DNA of 51,380 nt from Streptomyces sp. CC53. GTDB lineage: Bacteria; Actinomycetota; Actinomycetes; Streptomycetales; Streptomycetaceae. A model generated the notes under the pieces. It did not search any database, was not told where the DNA came from, and was given only the letters and a program-made list of their open reading frames with translations. The stretch lies in assembly GCF_001865245.1 (NCBI RefSeq), contig NZ_MKXB01000162.1, positions 52,689 through 104,068 of the forward strand. The letters are read 5' to 3'. The translations under genes were made by a program, and so were the position numbers. Of this stretch, positions 24,101-32,399 are shown in pieces; position 1 is the stretch's first letter, and every line of letters starts with the position of its first letter.

Positions 24101-25194
24101 CGACCTTCCCGAACTTCCTCGACCACTACACCACCAAGGTGCTGGGCACCCCCGCCCAGGCGGAGAACCCGCACCACCGCGCCCTGCTGGAGACCTACGC
24201 CGAGGTCTGGCAGAAGGAAGCCCGGCTCCTGGCCGCGATGCTCGCACCCCACCCGCACAGCGGGCCGGACGAGGAGCACGCGTGCACCGTCCTCCTCCTC
24301 GACCGCCTCGCCGTCGGCCAGGAACTCACCGCCCTGCTGTCCACCACCTGCTGCTGCCCGGACGCGGCGGAAACCGCCGGCGAGGACACCGGCATCTGCT
24401 CCCGGCCTGCGATCCGGACGTGGACAAAGGCGAGCAGGACTACGAGGGCTCGGCTCCATGGCGCGGCTGCCGGCGGAACTGACCCGGAAACGGCGGAGCC
24501 CTTGAGCTTTCCCTCGAATCCGGCGCCTTCCAAGGCGCTGACCCCACTTGACCACCGCGTCGGACTCGCCGTCGGCTTCAGCGTCGGCCGTCTGTGGCGC
24601 GACCACGACTGCGGCCTCCTCGACGAGCCGACCGCCCGCCTCGCCACCGCCCACCGCGCTCTGGCGGACGCGGTGACCTCGGTGACCTTCTACCGCGCTC
24701 TGTTGCAGCGCTTGGCCAGCGGCGACTACGCCATCGACCAGACCCTCTTCCCCCGCCTCGACCGCACGGTCCAGCAGCTCAAGCAGGCCGTCGCCATCCG
24801 TGACACCCGCGAGCAGGAGACCATGGCCGCGCTCGAACCGATCGAGGCGCAGACGGCCCAAAACCCTCCAGGTCCATCCGAGTTGAAGGCCCGCGAGGTC
24901 GCCCTGCTCCTGGCGATCAGCCAGGGCGCGAAGCTCCACGAGCACCTCCTCACGCGGCGGCTGTCCGTGGTCACCGGCACCGGTGCCAGGGTCACCCAGC
25001 AGGACTACGAACGGCTGGAACGGGCGGGCCTCGTCCAGCGCGACGCATCCCGTCCCCTGCACGCCGGCCAGCCGGTCACCCTCACCAACGCCGGCCGCGC
25101 CGCGCTCACCGCCCGGCCCGCAGACCCGGTCGCCGCTCGTCCTGCCCCACGCCCCGGCGTCTGGCCCGCCCCCGCCCCGAAGGCGCGCCGCTGA
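24097..25194 (+). CDS. Hypothetical protein, probably two genes joined by a frameshift
   Basis: One open frame of 365 aa from TTG 24097, which overlaps the previous stop. The first about 100 residues (FPNFLDHYTTKVLGTPAQAE, ACTVLLLDRLAVGQELTALL, STTCCCPDAAETAGEDTG) look coding. After about 24400 the better coding sequence moves to another frame (LLPACDPDVDKGEQDYEGSA) and ends at a TGA at 24480-24482. The open frame instead reads a poor linker (RPAIRTWTKASRTTRARLHG) into a second protein: RVGLAVGFSVGRLWRDHDCG, LKQAVAIRDTREQETMAALE, LLTRRLSVVTGTGARVTQQD. That part is helical with a winged-helix-like end. Original genes were probably 24097-24482 and about 24502-25194. Function unknown. Confidence 0.55.
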   Translation: MTTFPNFLDHYTTKVLGTPAQAENPHHRALLETYAEVWQKEARLLAAMLAPHPHSGPDEEHACTVLLLDRLAVGQELTALLSTTCCCPDAAETAGEDTGICSRPAIRTWTKASRTTRARLHGAAAGGTDPETAEPLSFPSNPAPSKALTPLDHRVGLAVGFSVGRLWRDHDCGLLDEPTARLATAHRALADAVTSVTFYRALLQRLASGDYAIDQTLFPRLDRTVQQLKQAVAIRDTREQETMAALEPIEAQTAQNPPGPSELKAREVALLLAISQGAKLHEHLLTRRLSVVTGTGARVTQQDYERLERAGLVQRDASRPLHAGQPVTLTNAGRAALTARPADPVAARPAPRPGVWPAPAPKARR

Positions 25195-25219
25195 CCCGCC
25201 CCGCCCCCAAGGATCTCGA

Positions 25220-25927
25220 TTGCCCGATCCCCAGTACAAGCCGTACCTCCGCCTCGACGGCTACCGTCCCGCCACCCGGCGGGTAGAGGAGGAGTTCGAC
25301 CTCTGCATCTCCATGTACGACAACGAGTTGACCACGTTGGCCGAGCACCACACGGCCGACGGCCGACAGAGTTTCCTCGTCCTGCACGATGCCTCCGCCA
25401 TCTACGGCGTCCCCGGCGAATCACAACTCGTCGCCCTGCACCTCGCACGGGACGTGGAGACCCGCACCTTCACCCTTGACAGCGCGCGAGTGCCGCTCCC
25501 CTCGCTCGCGCAGTCCTGGCTCATCCAGCGCCGCTGCCCTGTGAAGGCCATCGACGCACCGGACGGCTGGGGTACCCGCCCCGCCGACGAGACCACCGTC
25601 GCCCTGGAGCGGCGCCTGCGCGACCACGGCAACCGCATGACGCTGGTGGACAGTTACTCTGGGGAGGGCTACCCAACGGCGGAGACCAGGGTGCTCCTGG
25701 AGAGCAGAGATCCACGGGCGTCACACCCGTACCGTCTGCTGCTCGAAGTCGCCGATCTGCGCACCGGCACCCACACGCTGCGCGAAGGAGCCTTCGAGAC
25801 CGCCGAGGCCGCCCTCGACTGGCTGGAGGACCGCAGCAGCCCGCTGCCGACACCCACGCCCACCCCTGTCCGCAGCCTCCCGGCGAGGCCCGCAGGCCCT
25901 GCCTCCGCCCCAGACCGTACCCGCTGA
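25220..25927 (+). CDS. Hypothetical protein with two beta-rich units
   Basis: 235 aa, TTG at 25220 (AAGGA 6 nt upstream). First half: RPATRRVEEEFDLCISMYDN, LTTLAEHHTADGRQSFLVLH, then ARDVETRTFTLDSARVPLPS. Second half: NRMTLVDSYSGEGYPTAETR, VLLESRDPRASHPYRLLLEV, FETAEAALDWLEDRSSPLP. Both halves are alternating strands with one helix, reminiscent of the small units in the leftward operon, but the similarity is loose. Pro-rich tail. Function unknown. It is the last gene before the internal operator-like palindrome. Confidence 0.65.
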   Translation: MPDPQYKPYLRLDGYRPATRRVEEEFDLCISMYDNELTTLAEHHTADGRQSFLVLHDASAIYGVPGESQLVALHLARDVETRTFTLDSARVPLPSLAQSWLIQRRCPVKAIDAPDGWGTRPADETTVALERRLRDHGNRMTLVDSYSGEGYPTAETRVLLESRDPRASHPYRLLLEVADLRTGTHTLREGAFETAEAALDWLEDRSSPLPTPTPTPVRSLPARPAGPASAPDRTR

Positions 25928-25959
25928 CCAGGTGGCGAGAGCGGCGAAAGGTGGCAGCA

Positions 25960-25986
25960 AATTCCCGGTTAGGTAAACCGGGAATT
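25960..25986 (+). promoter_or_regulatory. Palindromic operator-like site with embedded -10, before 26069
   Basis: AATTCCCGGTT, 5 bp, AACCGGGAATT: perfect 11-bp arms. On the plus strand the centre reads TTAGGTA, a -10-like hexamer (TAGGTA) pointing at the gene that starts at 26069. Same core and same orientation relative to the downstream gene as the site at 3854-3872. It probably drives and controls a second rightward transcript from this point. Confidence 0.6.
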
Positions 25987-26068
25987 CTCCGGATCCTTGA
26001 TGTCACCAGCCCGGAGCGACTGCTTCCGGCCATTCCCGCCTGCCCATCTCAAGGAGAGGAGTCTGCCC

Positions 26069-26518
26069 ATGCCCGAAGAGGCCGACGACGATGTGCTTGC
26101 CGCTGTCGCCCACCAGATAGAGGACCGCTTCGCCATACCCCTCGACGCGTTGCGCGAGACCGTGCGCGCCAGCCCCGCCCCGTCCTTCCTGCCCAGCGCG
26201 GTCGTGCGCTGGTACGAAGACCTCGAAGAGGCCCAGAGCCTGCTCGCCACCGCCGAGGACGAGCTCGTCGAAGCCCTGCAGCGCGCGCCGGCCGGGGAAC
26301 TGGACGAGCAGGTCATGACGCTGGCCCAGCGTGTCCACACGGCGCTCACCATCCGCGACGGCCGCGCGCTCACCGTCCGCCACCTCCTGGAGGACTACCC
26401 CCTGCCCGAGCAGCCCGCCACCAGCCGTACCGCCCGCCGTACGGGGCCCGTCCTGACTGCCACCCCGGTGCCCAGGACCGCAGCCCCCGTATCCGTCCCC
26501 GTCAGGAGCCGTCGATGA
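26069..26518 (+). CDS. Small helical hypothetical protein
   Basis: 149 aa, ATG at 26069 with GAGGAG 7 nt upstream. Helices: VLAAVAHQIEDRFAIPLDAL, WYEDLEEAQSLLATAEDELV, EQVMTLAQRVHTALTIRDGR. The segment ending 'TIRDGRA' recurs as 'AIRDT' in the products of 24097-25194 and 26938-27339, suggesting a common helical module. The tail (RTGPVLTATPVPRTAAPVSV) is Pro/Val/Thr-rich, like the tails of its neighbours. No recognised family. First gene after the palindromic promoter. Confidence 0.65.
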   Translation: MPEEADDDVLAAVAHQIEDRFAIPLDALRETVRASPAPSFLPSAVVRWYEDLEEAQSLLATAEDELVEALQRAPAGELDEQVMTLAQRVHTALTIRDGRALTVRHLLEDYPLPEQPATSRTARRTGPVLTATPVPRTAAPVSVPVRSRR

Positions 26519-26937
26519 GCGTACGCAGGAAGCCGAGCAGCCAGGACGACCGGCTCGCCGAGCTCTTCGGCGCCCGCGTCAACCAGCTGTACCGGACGGC
26601 CCGCGCCGATGCCCGGCTCCGCCGTGCCCTGGAGCTGCGCTCGTTCCTGGCCCTGACGGAGGAGCAGGTGGCCCGGGTCCGCGACCGCGTCCACGCCCGG
26701 ACCGCGCCGGACCGCAGCATGGACGAGCTGTCGGAGGAAGAGCTGCGGATGGACGCGGAGTGGATGAAGGCCGCGCTCTCCGCCCGCCGTGACTACCTCG
26801 CCGCCCTGGACGAGGTCCTTCGCGCCGAACCCTCACCCGAACCGGCCCGGCCGGTGACGTTCACCCAGCCGGTGATCACCGCCCGAACCGTCCCGACGCC
26901 CGGGGACACGACAGCGCACCCGGCGAGAGGACTCTGA
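26515..26937 (+). CDS. Small helical hypothetical protein
   Basis: 140 aa, ATG at 26515 overlapping the previous stop by 4 bp. Mainly charged helices: RLAELFGARVNQLYRTARAD, RLRRALELRSFLALTEEQVA, MDELSEEELRMDAEWMKAAL. The tail (VTFTQPVITARTVPTPGD) is the same Pro/Thr/Val type as in the neighbouring products. Unknown function; the strong amphipathic character suggests it binds another helical protein of this operon. Confidence 0.6.
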   Translation: MSVRRKPSSQDDRLAELFGARVNQLYRTARADARLRRALELRSFLALTEEQVARVRDRVHARTAPDRSMDELSEEELRMDAEWMKAALSARRDYLAALDEVLRAEPSPEPARPVTFTQPVITARTVPTPGDTTAHPARGL

Positions 26938-27339
26938 TTGCCCTACCCCGTATCGACATCGCTCGCCGAACGGATCGAAGCCCTCTACGGCCGGCCCCGG
27001 GCCGACCTCGAAGCCCACGCCGCCACCACCGACCGGCCGACCATGCTGGCCGCCCTCCTCGACGCCTGCTGCACCGTCGAACTCGCTGAGAAGAACATCG
27101 AGTTCCAGCGCGAGCGCCTTCTTCAGCTTGCTGACCTGGGCTGCGACATCGGCCCCGCCACTGCCGGCCACCTTCTCGACTGCAGCCGCAGGATCGCCGA
27201 ATCGGTCGCCATCCGCGACACCCAGGCCCGTCACGCCACCGCCGTGATCCAGAGCCTCCACCGCGCCCCGGCACCTGCCGCCACTCCGGTCTCCCCGGCT
27301 CCGGCGGCAGCGACCGTCCGTGCCGCGCACGCCCGCTGA
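26938..27339 (+). CDS. Small helical hypothetical protein (AIRDT motif)
   Basis: 133 aa, TTG at 26938 directly after the previous TGA, with AGAGGA 6 nt upstream. Helices: SLAERIEALYGRPRADLEAH, LAALLDACCTVELAEKNIEF, LLDCSRRIAESVAIRDTQAR. Contains the 'VAIRDT' segment shared with the 24097-25194 product. Two adjacent cysteines (DACCTV) and CxxS-type positions are not clearly metal sites. Ala/Pro/Val tail. Function unknown. Confidence 0.6.
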   Translation: MPYPVSTSLAERIEALYGRPRADLEAHAATTDRPTMLAALLDACCTVELAEKNIEFQRERLLQLADLGCDIGPATAGHLLDCSRRIAESVAIRDTQARHATAVIQSLHRAPAPAATPVSPAPAAATVRAAHAR

Positions 27340-27372
27340 ACACCACCCCGCCCACGTTCCAGGAGTACTCCC

Positions 27373-28209
27373 ATGCCTGCATCCGGCCTGCCCGCACCCG
27401 ACCGCCGTGACCTCGACCAGGTCGTCCAGGCCCTGGAGACGATCTCGCCGAGGTGGAACGCCTGGATCCTGATGAGCCTGGCTACGCCCGCCCGCTACAT
27501 GGACCTCAAGGCCCGGATGCCGTGGCTGCACGACGGCCAGCTCCAGCCCAAGCTCCGCCTCCTCGAGTCCGACGGCCTGGTCCAGCGCACCGAGCACACC
27601 CGGCGTCACGTCGTCTACGGGCTCACCGACCGGGGCACCTGCCTGCTGCCCGTCCTTGACGCCTTCGCCGAGTGGGGCCAGCAGCACCTGGAGCGCCCCA
27701 CCGTGACCGATCCCGTCACCAGGAAGGAAACGCCCCGGCCGGTGGCCAGGGCCGAGGAGATCGAGGACGCCCTCGCTCTGATCTCTCCCCGGCACGCAAC
27801 CGCCCTCCTGTGGGCCCTGCGGGCCCGCGGTGCCTCGAACGCCGCAGCCCTTGGCTCCTCGGTCATGCCCGACGCCCATCCCACCGCCGTCTACTACCCC
27901 CTGCGCCTTCTGACGATCAAGGGCTTGGTGGGCCGTGACCGCGGAGGGAAGTTCACGCTCACCGCCGCCGGCCGGGCCCTGGCCCCCGTCTACCGGGCGC
28001 TCTCCGCCTGGGCCATGGGCGCATCTTCCGCCCGTACGGTCACGTCAAGGCCGGCCCCGGTGCCCACGCAGACCGGTCCCGTGGTGCGGGGGACGGGCGC
28101 CGCGGTGGAGGCCACGCCGACGGTGCCCGCGTGGAAGCCTGGCGATCTGTTCTCCCACACCCCCGTCGCCCGGCCGGTCTCGGCTCCGGCGGGAGTCGCA
28201 CGCCGATGA
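27373..28209 (+). CDS. Double winged-helix (HxlR-like) DNA-binding protein
   Basis: 278 aa, ATG at 27373 with CAGGAG 7 nt upstream. Two HxlR/PadR-like winged helices in tandem. The first (about 12-105) has ALETISPRWNAWILMSLATP, LKARMPWLHDGQLQPKLRLL, ESDGLVQRTEHTRRHVVYGL, TDRGTCLLPVLDAFAEWG. The second (about 125-225) has ALALISPRHATALLWALRAR, YYPLRLLTIKGLVGRDRGGK, FTLTAAGRALAPVYRALS. Fusing two copies would give an intramolecular dimer able to read a palindrome, so this is a candidate binder of the CCGGTTAGG operators. Pro-rich tail. Coupled by ATGA to the next gene. Confidence 0.75.
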   Translation: MPASGLPAPDRRDLDQVVQALETISPRWNAWILMSLATPARYMDLKARMPWLHDGQLQPKLRLLESDGLVQRTEHTRRHVVYGLTDRGTCLLPVLDAFAEWGQQHLERPTVTDPVTRKETPRPVARAEEIEDALALISPRHATALLWALRARGASNAAALGSSVMPDAHPTAVYYPLRLLTIKGLVGRDRGGKFTLTAAGRALAPVYRALSAWAMGASSARTVTSRPAPVPTQTGPVVRGTGAAVEATPTVPAWKPGDLFSHTPVARPVSAPAGVARR

Positions 28210-28634
28210 GCCACCAGGCAGAACCGGCGCCGGTGGTGGCGCTCGGGACGAAGACCGCGCGGGACGCGCTTGCAGCCCGCGGCCTGGCCCTTGCCTCCCA
28301 CCCGCCTGGCACCGCGCTCGCCCAGCTCGCCGACCTGATCCGCGAGACAGCCGGGAACGTGGACGAGGTACAGCAGAAGCTGCTGCAGCGGGCGGACATG
28401 GCCATCCGCCAGCTCCAGTCCGTGACGCTGGGCCGCGACCGGTACCGGCATGGCACGACCGACGGACTGCTGCAGTCCCTCGGCAATGAGATCGACACGC
28501 TCGTCGCCCGCCGAGGCGAAGGCGTCCAGCTCCTACGGATGCTCACCAACAGCTACGCCGACCTGCAGGGCGCGCCCAAGCCCCAGCCAGCGGCACCATC
28601 CCACCGGCCGGCTCCCCGTCGCAGCGGACGGTAG
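28206..28634 (+). CDS. Small helical hypothetical protein
   Basis: 142 aa, ATG at 28206 overlapping the previous stop by 4 bp. Helices: ALAQLADLIRETAGNVDEVQ, QKLLQRADMAIRQLQSVTLG, LLQSLGNEIDTLVARRGEGV. It resembles the other small helical proteins of this operon in layout and Pro/Arg-rich tail. No recognised family. Its coupling to the double winged-helix gene suggests a partner or modulator of that regulator. Confidence 0.6.
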   Translation: MSHQAEPAPVVALGTKTARDALAARGLALASHPPGTALAQLADLIRETAGNVDEVQQKLLQRADMAIRQLQSVTLGRDRYRHGTTDGLLQSLGNEIDTLVARRGEGVQLLRMLTNSYADLQGAPKPQPAAPSHRPAPRRSGR

Positions 28635-28694
28635 CCCCAACCTTCTCTTCCCCCGCCGTACGCGGGCTGGACTCCTTCTTCTCGACGAAAGCAC

Positions 28695-29973
28695 ATGACC
28701 GACTTCGTGACCGCCGGGCCCCGGCATGCCCTGCTCCCCAAGCTGTCCCTGCTGCGCCGCATCTACCTTCCCCGCACGGCCGACGCCGGCGCCTTCGCGA
28801 TGTCCACGTACGGCATCCCGCTCATCGTGCTCGCCACCACCCAGTCCGCCCACCCTCACCGGTATCGCGTTCGCCCTGGAGTGGGTGCCCCGTCTCGCGG
28901 CGTTCTCGCTCGCCGGGCAGGTCGTGGACCGGCACGGCACCAAGCGGGTCTTCCGTATCGCGTCGGTCCTGCGCGCCCTGGTGGTCGTGGCCGCCGCCTT
29001 CATCTTGCCGACGCAGGCCAGCGGCATGGGCGCGACGATCACGGTGATGGCGCTCGCCGCGATCACCGGCGTCGTCACCGAGTTCTCGTACATCGCCGCC
29101 GAGACCGCGGGCGCGACCGCGAGCAAGGACGCCGGCGACCGCGCTCACCGGGTGCAGTCCGTCCTCCTCGGCATCGACCAGACCGCTACCCTCGCCGGAC
29201 CCGCGCTCGCCGGATTCCTCCTGCACTGGACCGGCGTCACCGGGACCCTGCTGACGATGGCCGCCTGCTCCCTGTTGGGAGCGCTGCTCGCCCCCTGGCA
29301 CCGAGAACCCCGGTTGGTCCCCCCGGCGGCACCCGCGCTCGCCGGTCTGCGCACCGGCTGGAAGACGCTCGTCTCCCTGCCTGCGCTCGCCTGGCTGATC
29401 ACGGGACTTACCGTCTCCAACCTGGCCACCGGGTTCCTGCAGGCCGCGGCCCCGGTCATCGTGGTGCAGCACCTGGGCCAGTCCAGCGCCGCCGTCGGCG
29501 TGATCTGGTCCGCAGCCGCCGCAGCCTCCCTGCTTGCCGTCGCCGCCTGCCGCTTCGCCATCGACCGCCTCGGCCTGTGGCCCGCGGGCGCGGCCAGCGC
29601 GGCCGTCGCGGCCCTGGCGGGGCTCGCCGTCTCCCAGGCTGGCGACTACACCCACTTCCTCGTCCTGATCGCCGTCCTCATGGCCGGCGAAGGCGGCATG
29701 ACCGTCGTCCTGCGCACCCTGCGCTCCCACCTCATCCCCGAGCCCGTCTTCGGCGCCACCCTCGCTGTCACGATCCTCGTGATGCTCCTGCCCTTCCCGC
29801 TCGCGGGCATCCTCGTCGCCCTCACCCCCGCCGCCGCGATCGGCCACGTCCTGACCGCCTGCGCCGTCCTCCAGGCCGCCGGTCTCACCGCTGCGTTCTG
29901 GCGCCTGCGCCGCGAACCCGCCATGCGCGCCACCCGCACCGCCCCACCGTCTGGAGCACCCCAGCCCCAATGA
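28695..29973 (+). pseudogene. MFS exporter gene with a frameshift near 28850
   Basis: The ATG at 28695 starts MTDFVTAGPRHALLPKLSLL and the first MFS helix (STYGIPLIVLATTQSA). Near 28850 coding continues in a different frame: TLTGIAFALEWVPRLAAFSL, GQVVDRHGTKRVFRIASVLR (the helix 2-3 loop motif), and eight or more further hydrophobic segments to the TGA at 29973. A single base change in length would restore a protein of about 425 aa. The ATG at 28726 in the second frame does not give a plausible N-terminus. The intact protein would be a drug/metabolite exporter, placed directly upstream of an ATP-grasp ligase. Real inactivation and sequencing error are both possible. Confidence 0.7.
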
Positions 29974-30188
29974 CCACCACCTCCCTCTCGCCGTTCAGCG
30001 CCGACCAGGCCCTGTGCGCCGCCTCCCTCGTCCGCGGTCTCACCGACCGCCTCACCGCCCTGCCCGTCGCCGAGGCGAGCGGTCTCGCCGGCCACCTTCT
30101 CGCCCCCGGCGGCCTGGCCACCGACATGCGCCGCCTGCTCGACGCCGCCACCCACCACACCACCACCCGCGAAACCAAGGACCCCCGC
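29970..30188 (+). CDS. Small ORF running without a stop into the ATP-grasp gene
   Basis: ATG at 29970 overlaps the MFS stop by 4 bp (ATGA). It encodes about 73 residues (SPFSADQALCAASLVRGLTD, EASGLAGHLLAPGGLATDMR, RLLDAATHHTTTRETKD), helical and unlike the ATP-grasp fold. It has no stop of its own; translation would continue into the ligase. Because the ligase has an ideal ribosome binding site at the junction, I think this was a separate small gene whose end was changed, or that it makes an N-terminal extension on part of the ligase molecules. Confidence 0.45.
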
Positions 30189-31475
30189 ATGACCCTCTCC
30201 CCGGCCTCCTCCTCCTCGAAGGCCACCGGCCGCCCGACAGTCCTGATCGTCGCCCCCGGCGATGAGGTGTACCGGGGCTACTGCCTGGAGCAGGTCGCCG
30301 CAGCCTACGACGTCGTCGCCATCACCCCGCACACCCTCACCTGGGAATCGGAGCACGTCGTCGACCACGAAGTCGCCGACCCCTACGAGTTCGACCAGCT
30401 GCTCGCCGCCGGCGAGGCGATCGCCGCCCGGCACCCGATTGCCGGCGTCCTGACCTGGAACGAGCCCCTGCTCGTCCACACCGCGCGGCTCGCCGAGCAC
30501 CTCGGCCTGCGTACGAACCCGGCGTCCGTGATGGAGAACTGCCGCGACAAGCACGCCACCCGCCGGCTGCTAGCGGCCCACCGGGTGCCGTCGGCGCGCT
30601 CGGGCCGCGTCGCCGACCTGCTGCAGGCCACGATCCTGGCCGAGGACATCGGATACCCGATCGTCCTCAAGCCCGCCGGCCAGGCCGGGAGCGTCGGCGT
30701 CATCCGCGTCGACAACAGCGAAGACCTCGCCGGAGCCTGGGACTTCGCTGCCACAGGTGCCGGCCTCGCCGGTGGGCAGAACACGGACGTCCTGGTCGAG
30801 GAGTACCTCGACGGCCCGGAGATCAGCGTCGAGTGCGTCACCCAGCACGGCCATACGCACGCGGTCGCCGTCACCCGCAAGAAGCTCGGCTTCGAGCCGT
30901 ACTTCGAGGAGACCGGCCACACCGTCGACGCTGCCGACGCGCTGCTCGCCGAGGTCGCCCCGATCGCCGCCGCCGCGATCCGCGCGCTCGGCATCGACTC
31001 CGGCATCCAGCACGTCGAGATGCGCCTCACCACCTCCGGCCCGCGGATCATCGAGGTCAACGGCCGCATCGGCGGCGACCTCATCGGCCACATCGTCCGC
31101 CTCGCCACCGGCCTCGACCTGCCCCGCATCGCCGCTGACCTCGCCTGCGGCACCACCCCCGACCTGGAGCGAACCCGCCTGCGCGCCGCCGGCGTCACGC
31201 TCCTCTACCCGGAGACCTCCGGCACCCTCACCCGCCGTGCGATCGACGAGGAGTTCGCCGACCGTACGCCGTGGCTCGACCTCGTCCAGTGGATCGGCCA
31301 CGTCGGCGACCAGATCGTCCTGCCGCCGGAAGGCGACGTCGACGTCGCCCGCGCCGGCCTCTACGTCGTCACCGGCTACGACGCCGCCAAGGTCGAAGAA
31401 CGCCTCTCCCAGGCCGCGCAGCACGTCACCCTCGCCGTCCAGCCCGCTGCAGGGGCCACGGGAGCCGCCGCGTGA
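30189..31475 (+). CDS. ATP-grasp carboxylate-amine ligase
   Basis: 428 aa from ATG 30189 (AAGGA 7 nt upstream); the open frame extends to 29970. An N-terminal pre-ATP-grasp domain (VLIVAPGDEVYRGYCLEQVA) is followed by the ATP-grasp core: MENCRDKHATRRLLAAHRVP, GYPIVLKPAGQAGSVGVIRV (ATP-binding Lys and Gly-rich loop), VLVEEYLDGPEISVECVTQH, and the metal-binding end IIEVNGRIGGDLIGHIVRLA. Enzymes of this type join a carboxylate to an amine through an acyl phosphate (L-amino-acid ligases, carnosine synthase-like enzymes). With an MFS exporter next door, synthesis and export of a small dipeptide-like product is a reasonable inference. The substrate cannot be read from sequence. Confidence 0.8.
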   Translation: MTLSPASSSSKATGRPTVLIVAPGDEVYRGYCLEQVAAAYDVVAITPHTLTWESEHVVDHEVADPYEFDQLLAAGEAIAARHPIAGVLTWNEPLLVHTARLAEHLGLRTNPASVMENCRDKHATRRLLAAHRVPSARSGRVADLLQATILAEDIGYPIVLKPAGQAGSVGVIRVDNSEDLAGAWDFAATGAGLAGGQNTDVLVEEYLDGPEISVECVTQHGHTHAVAVTRKKLGFEPYFEETGHTVDAADALLAEVAPIAAAAIRALGIDSGIQHVEMRLTTSGPRIIEVNGRIGGDLIGHIVRLATGLDLPRIAADLACGTTPDLERTRLRAAGVTLLYPETSGTLTRRAIDEEFADRTPWLDLVQWIGHVGDQIVLPPEGDVDVARAGLYVVTGYDAAKVEERLSQAAQHVTLAVQPAAGATGAAA

Positions 31476-32323
31476 CGGACGATCTGCCCCGTCGTATCTA
31501 TCCGCCCGAAGGCGACGTGTACGTCACCCCGCGCTATCTGGCCGGATCCAACGGCACCGGCGATGCCGGCTTCGCCCCCGTCGCCCACTGGCCCCACCAT
31601 GACCTCGACGACGGCCCCTGCCAGCTGCTGGTCACCTCGCCGGACCAACGCATCCGCATCGGCTGGTACGGCGACGACTTCGAGCTGTGGAAGATCACCG
31701 CCAGCGAGGACACCTCCGCCCCGACACGCTGGTCGGCGACCTTCAACCACGTCACCCCCGCCGAACTCGTCGCGGGCCTGACCACCGCGCTCGCCCAGGA
31801 CTGGGCCGAAGGCAACGACCGCTTCCTCAAACGCCCCTCTCTGTACTGGAGAACCGGTATCCAGCCCCTGATCGACGCCGGCTGGTCCCGCAAGCCGTCA
31901 CTCCCCGGCGAGATCGAGTTCCTCGCACCCGACGGCAATGCCGGCGTCTTCATCGACGTCCGCACCCAGGCCCCGGACGCGGAGACGATCGAGCTGTGGG
32001 CCGGACCGCCCGGCTGGGGCACCCGCGCCGAGGCCCGGTTCACCGCCAACACCCCGGCCCACCTGATTGCCGCCACCGCCGCGGCCTTCACCGACCCGAC
32101 CCCCGCCCTGCGCTACCGCGAGCACCTCTCCCCATGGCTCGCGGCCCTGGCCCAGCTCACCCCCGTCATCCCAGCGAAGCCGCCAGCCCCGACCCCGCTA
32201 GACATCCAGCGCGCCCAGCGCCGGCCCCCAGCGATCACCACACGCAGCGTGCCCCGCTGGAGTACTTCCACCCGACCCCCGGCGCCGGCGATGCCGTGCG
32301 CCGGGCGCGCCGCCCGCCGCTGA
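31472..32323 (+). CDS. DUF317 protein, two repeats
   Basis: 283 aa, GTG at 31472 overlapping the ligase stop (GTGA). Two DUF317 repeats. The first (about 12-110): VYVTPRYLAGSNGTGDAGFA, LLVTSPDQRIRIGWYGDDFE, LWKITASEDTSAPTRWSATF, VTPAELVAGLTTALAQDW. The second (about 125-225): WSRKPSLPGEIEFLAPDGNA, AETIELWAGPPGWGTRAEAR, FTANTPAHLIAATAAAFTDP. DUF317 is a streptomycete family of unknown function often on mobile elements. A Pro/Arg tail follows. Confidence 0.85.
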   Translation: MTDDLPRRIYPPEGDVYVTPRYLAGSNGTGDAGFAPVAHWPHHDLDDGPCQLLVTSPDQRIRIGWYGDDFELWKITASEDTSAPTRWSATFNHVTPAELVAGLTTALAQDWAEGNDRFLKRPSLYWRTGIQPLIDAGWSRKPSLPGEIEFLAPDGNAGVFIDVRTQAPDAETIELWAGPPGWGTRAEARFTANTPAHLIAATAAAFTDPTPALRYREHLSPWLAALAQLTPVIPAKPPAPTPLDIQRAQRRPPAITTRSVPRWSTSTRPPAPAMPCAGRAARR

Positions 32324-32399
32324 CCGGGCCTGCGGTCCCGCTGCACGCGACCCGTAAGTGACAGATACCGACCGCCAGCCAGCATTCCATGGAGGCCAC

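Noticed and set aside
22966..25194. A single 742-aa plus-strand protein
   Set aside because: The first half is an out-of-frame reading of the DUF4913 and RelE-like genes. Real coding in this frame starts at 24097.
28822..29970. Minus-strand ORF opposite the MFS gene
   Set aside because: Gly/Asp/Gln-rich shadow of the MFS coding strand; no start signal or motif.
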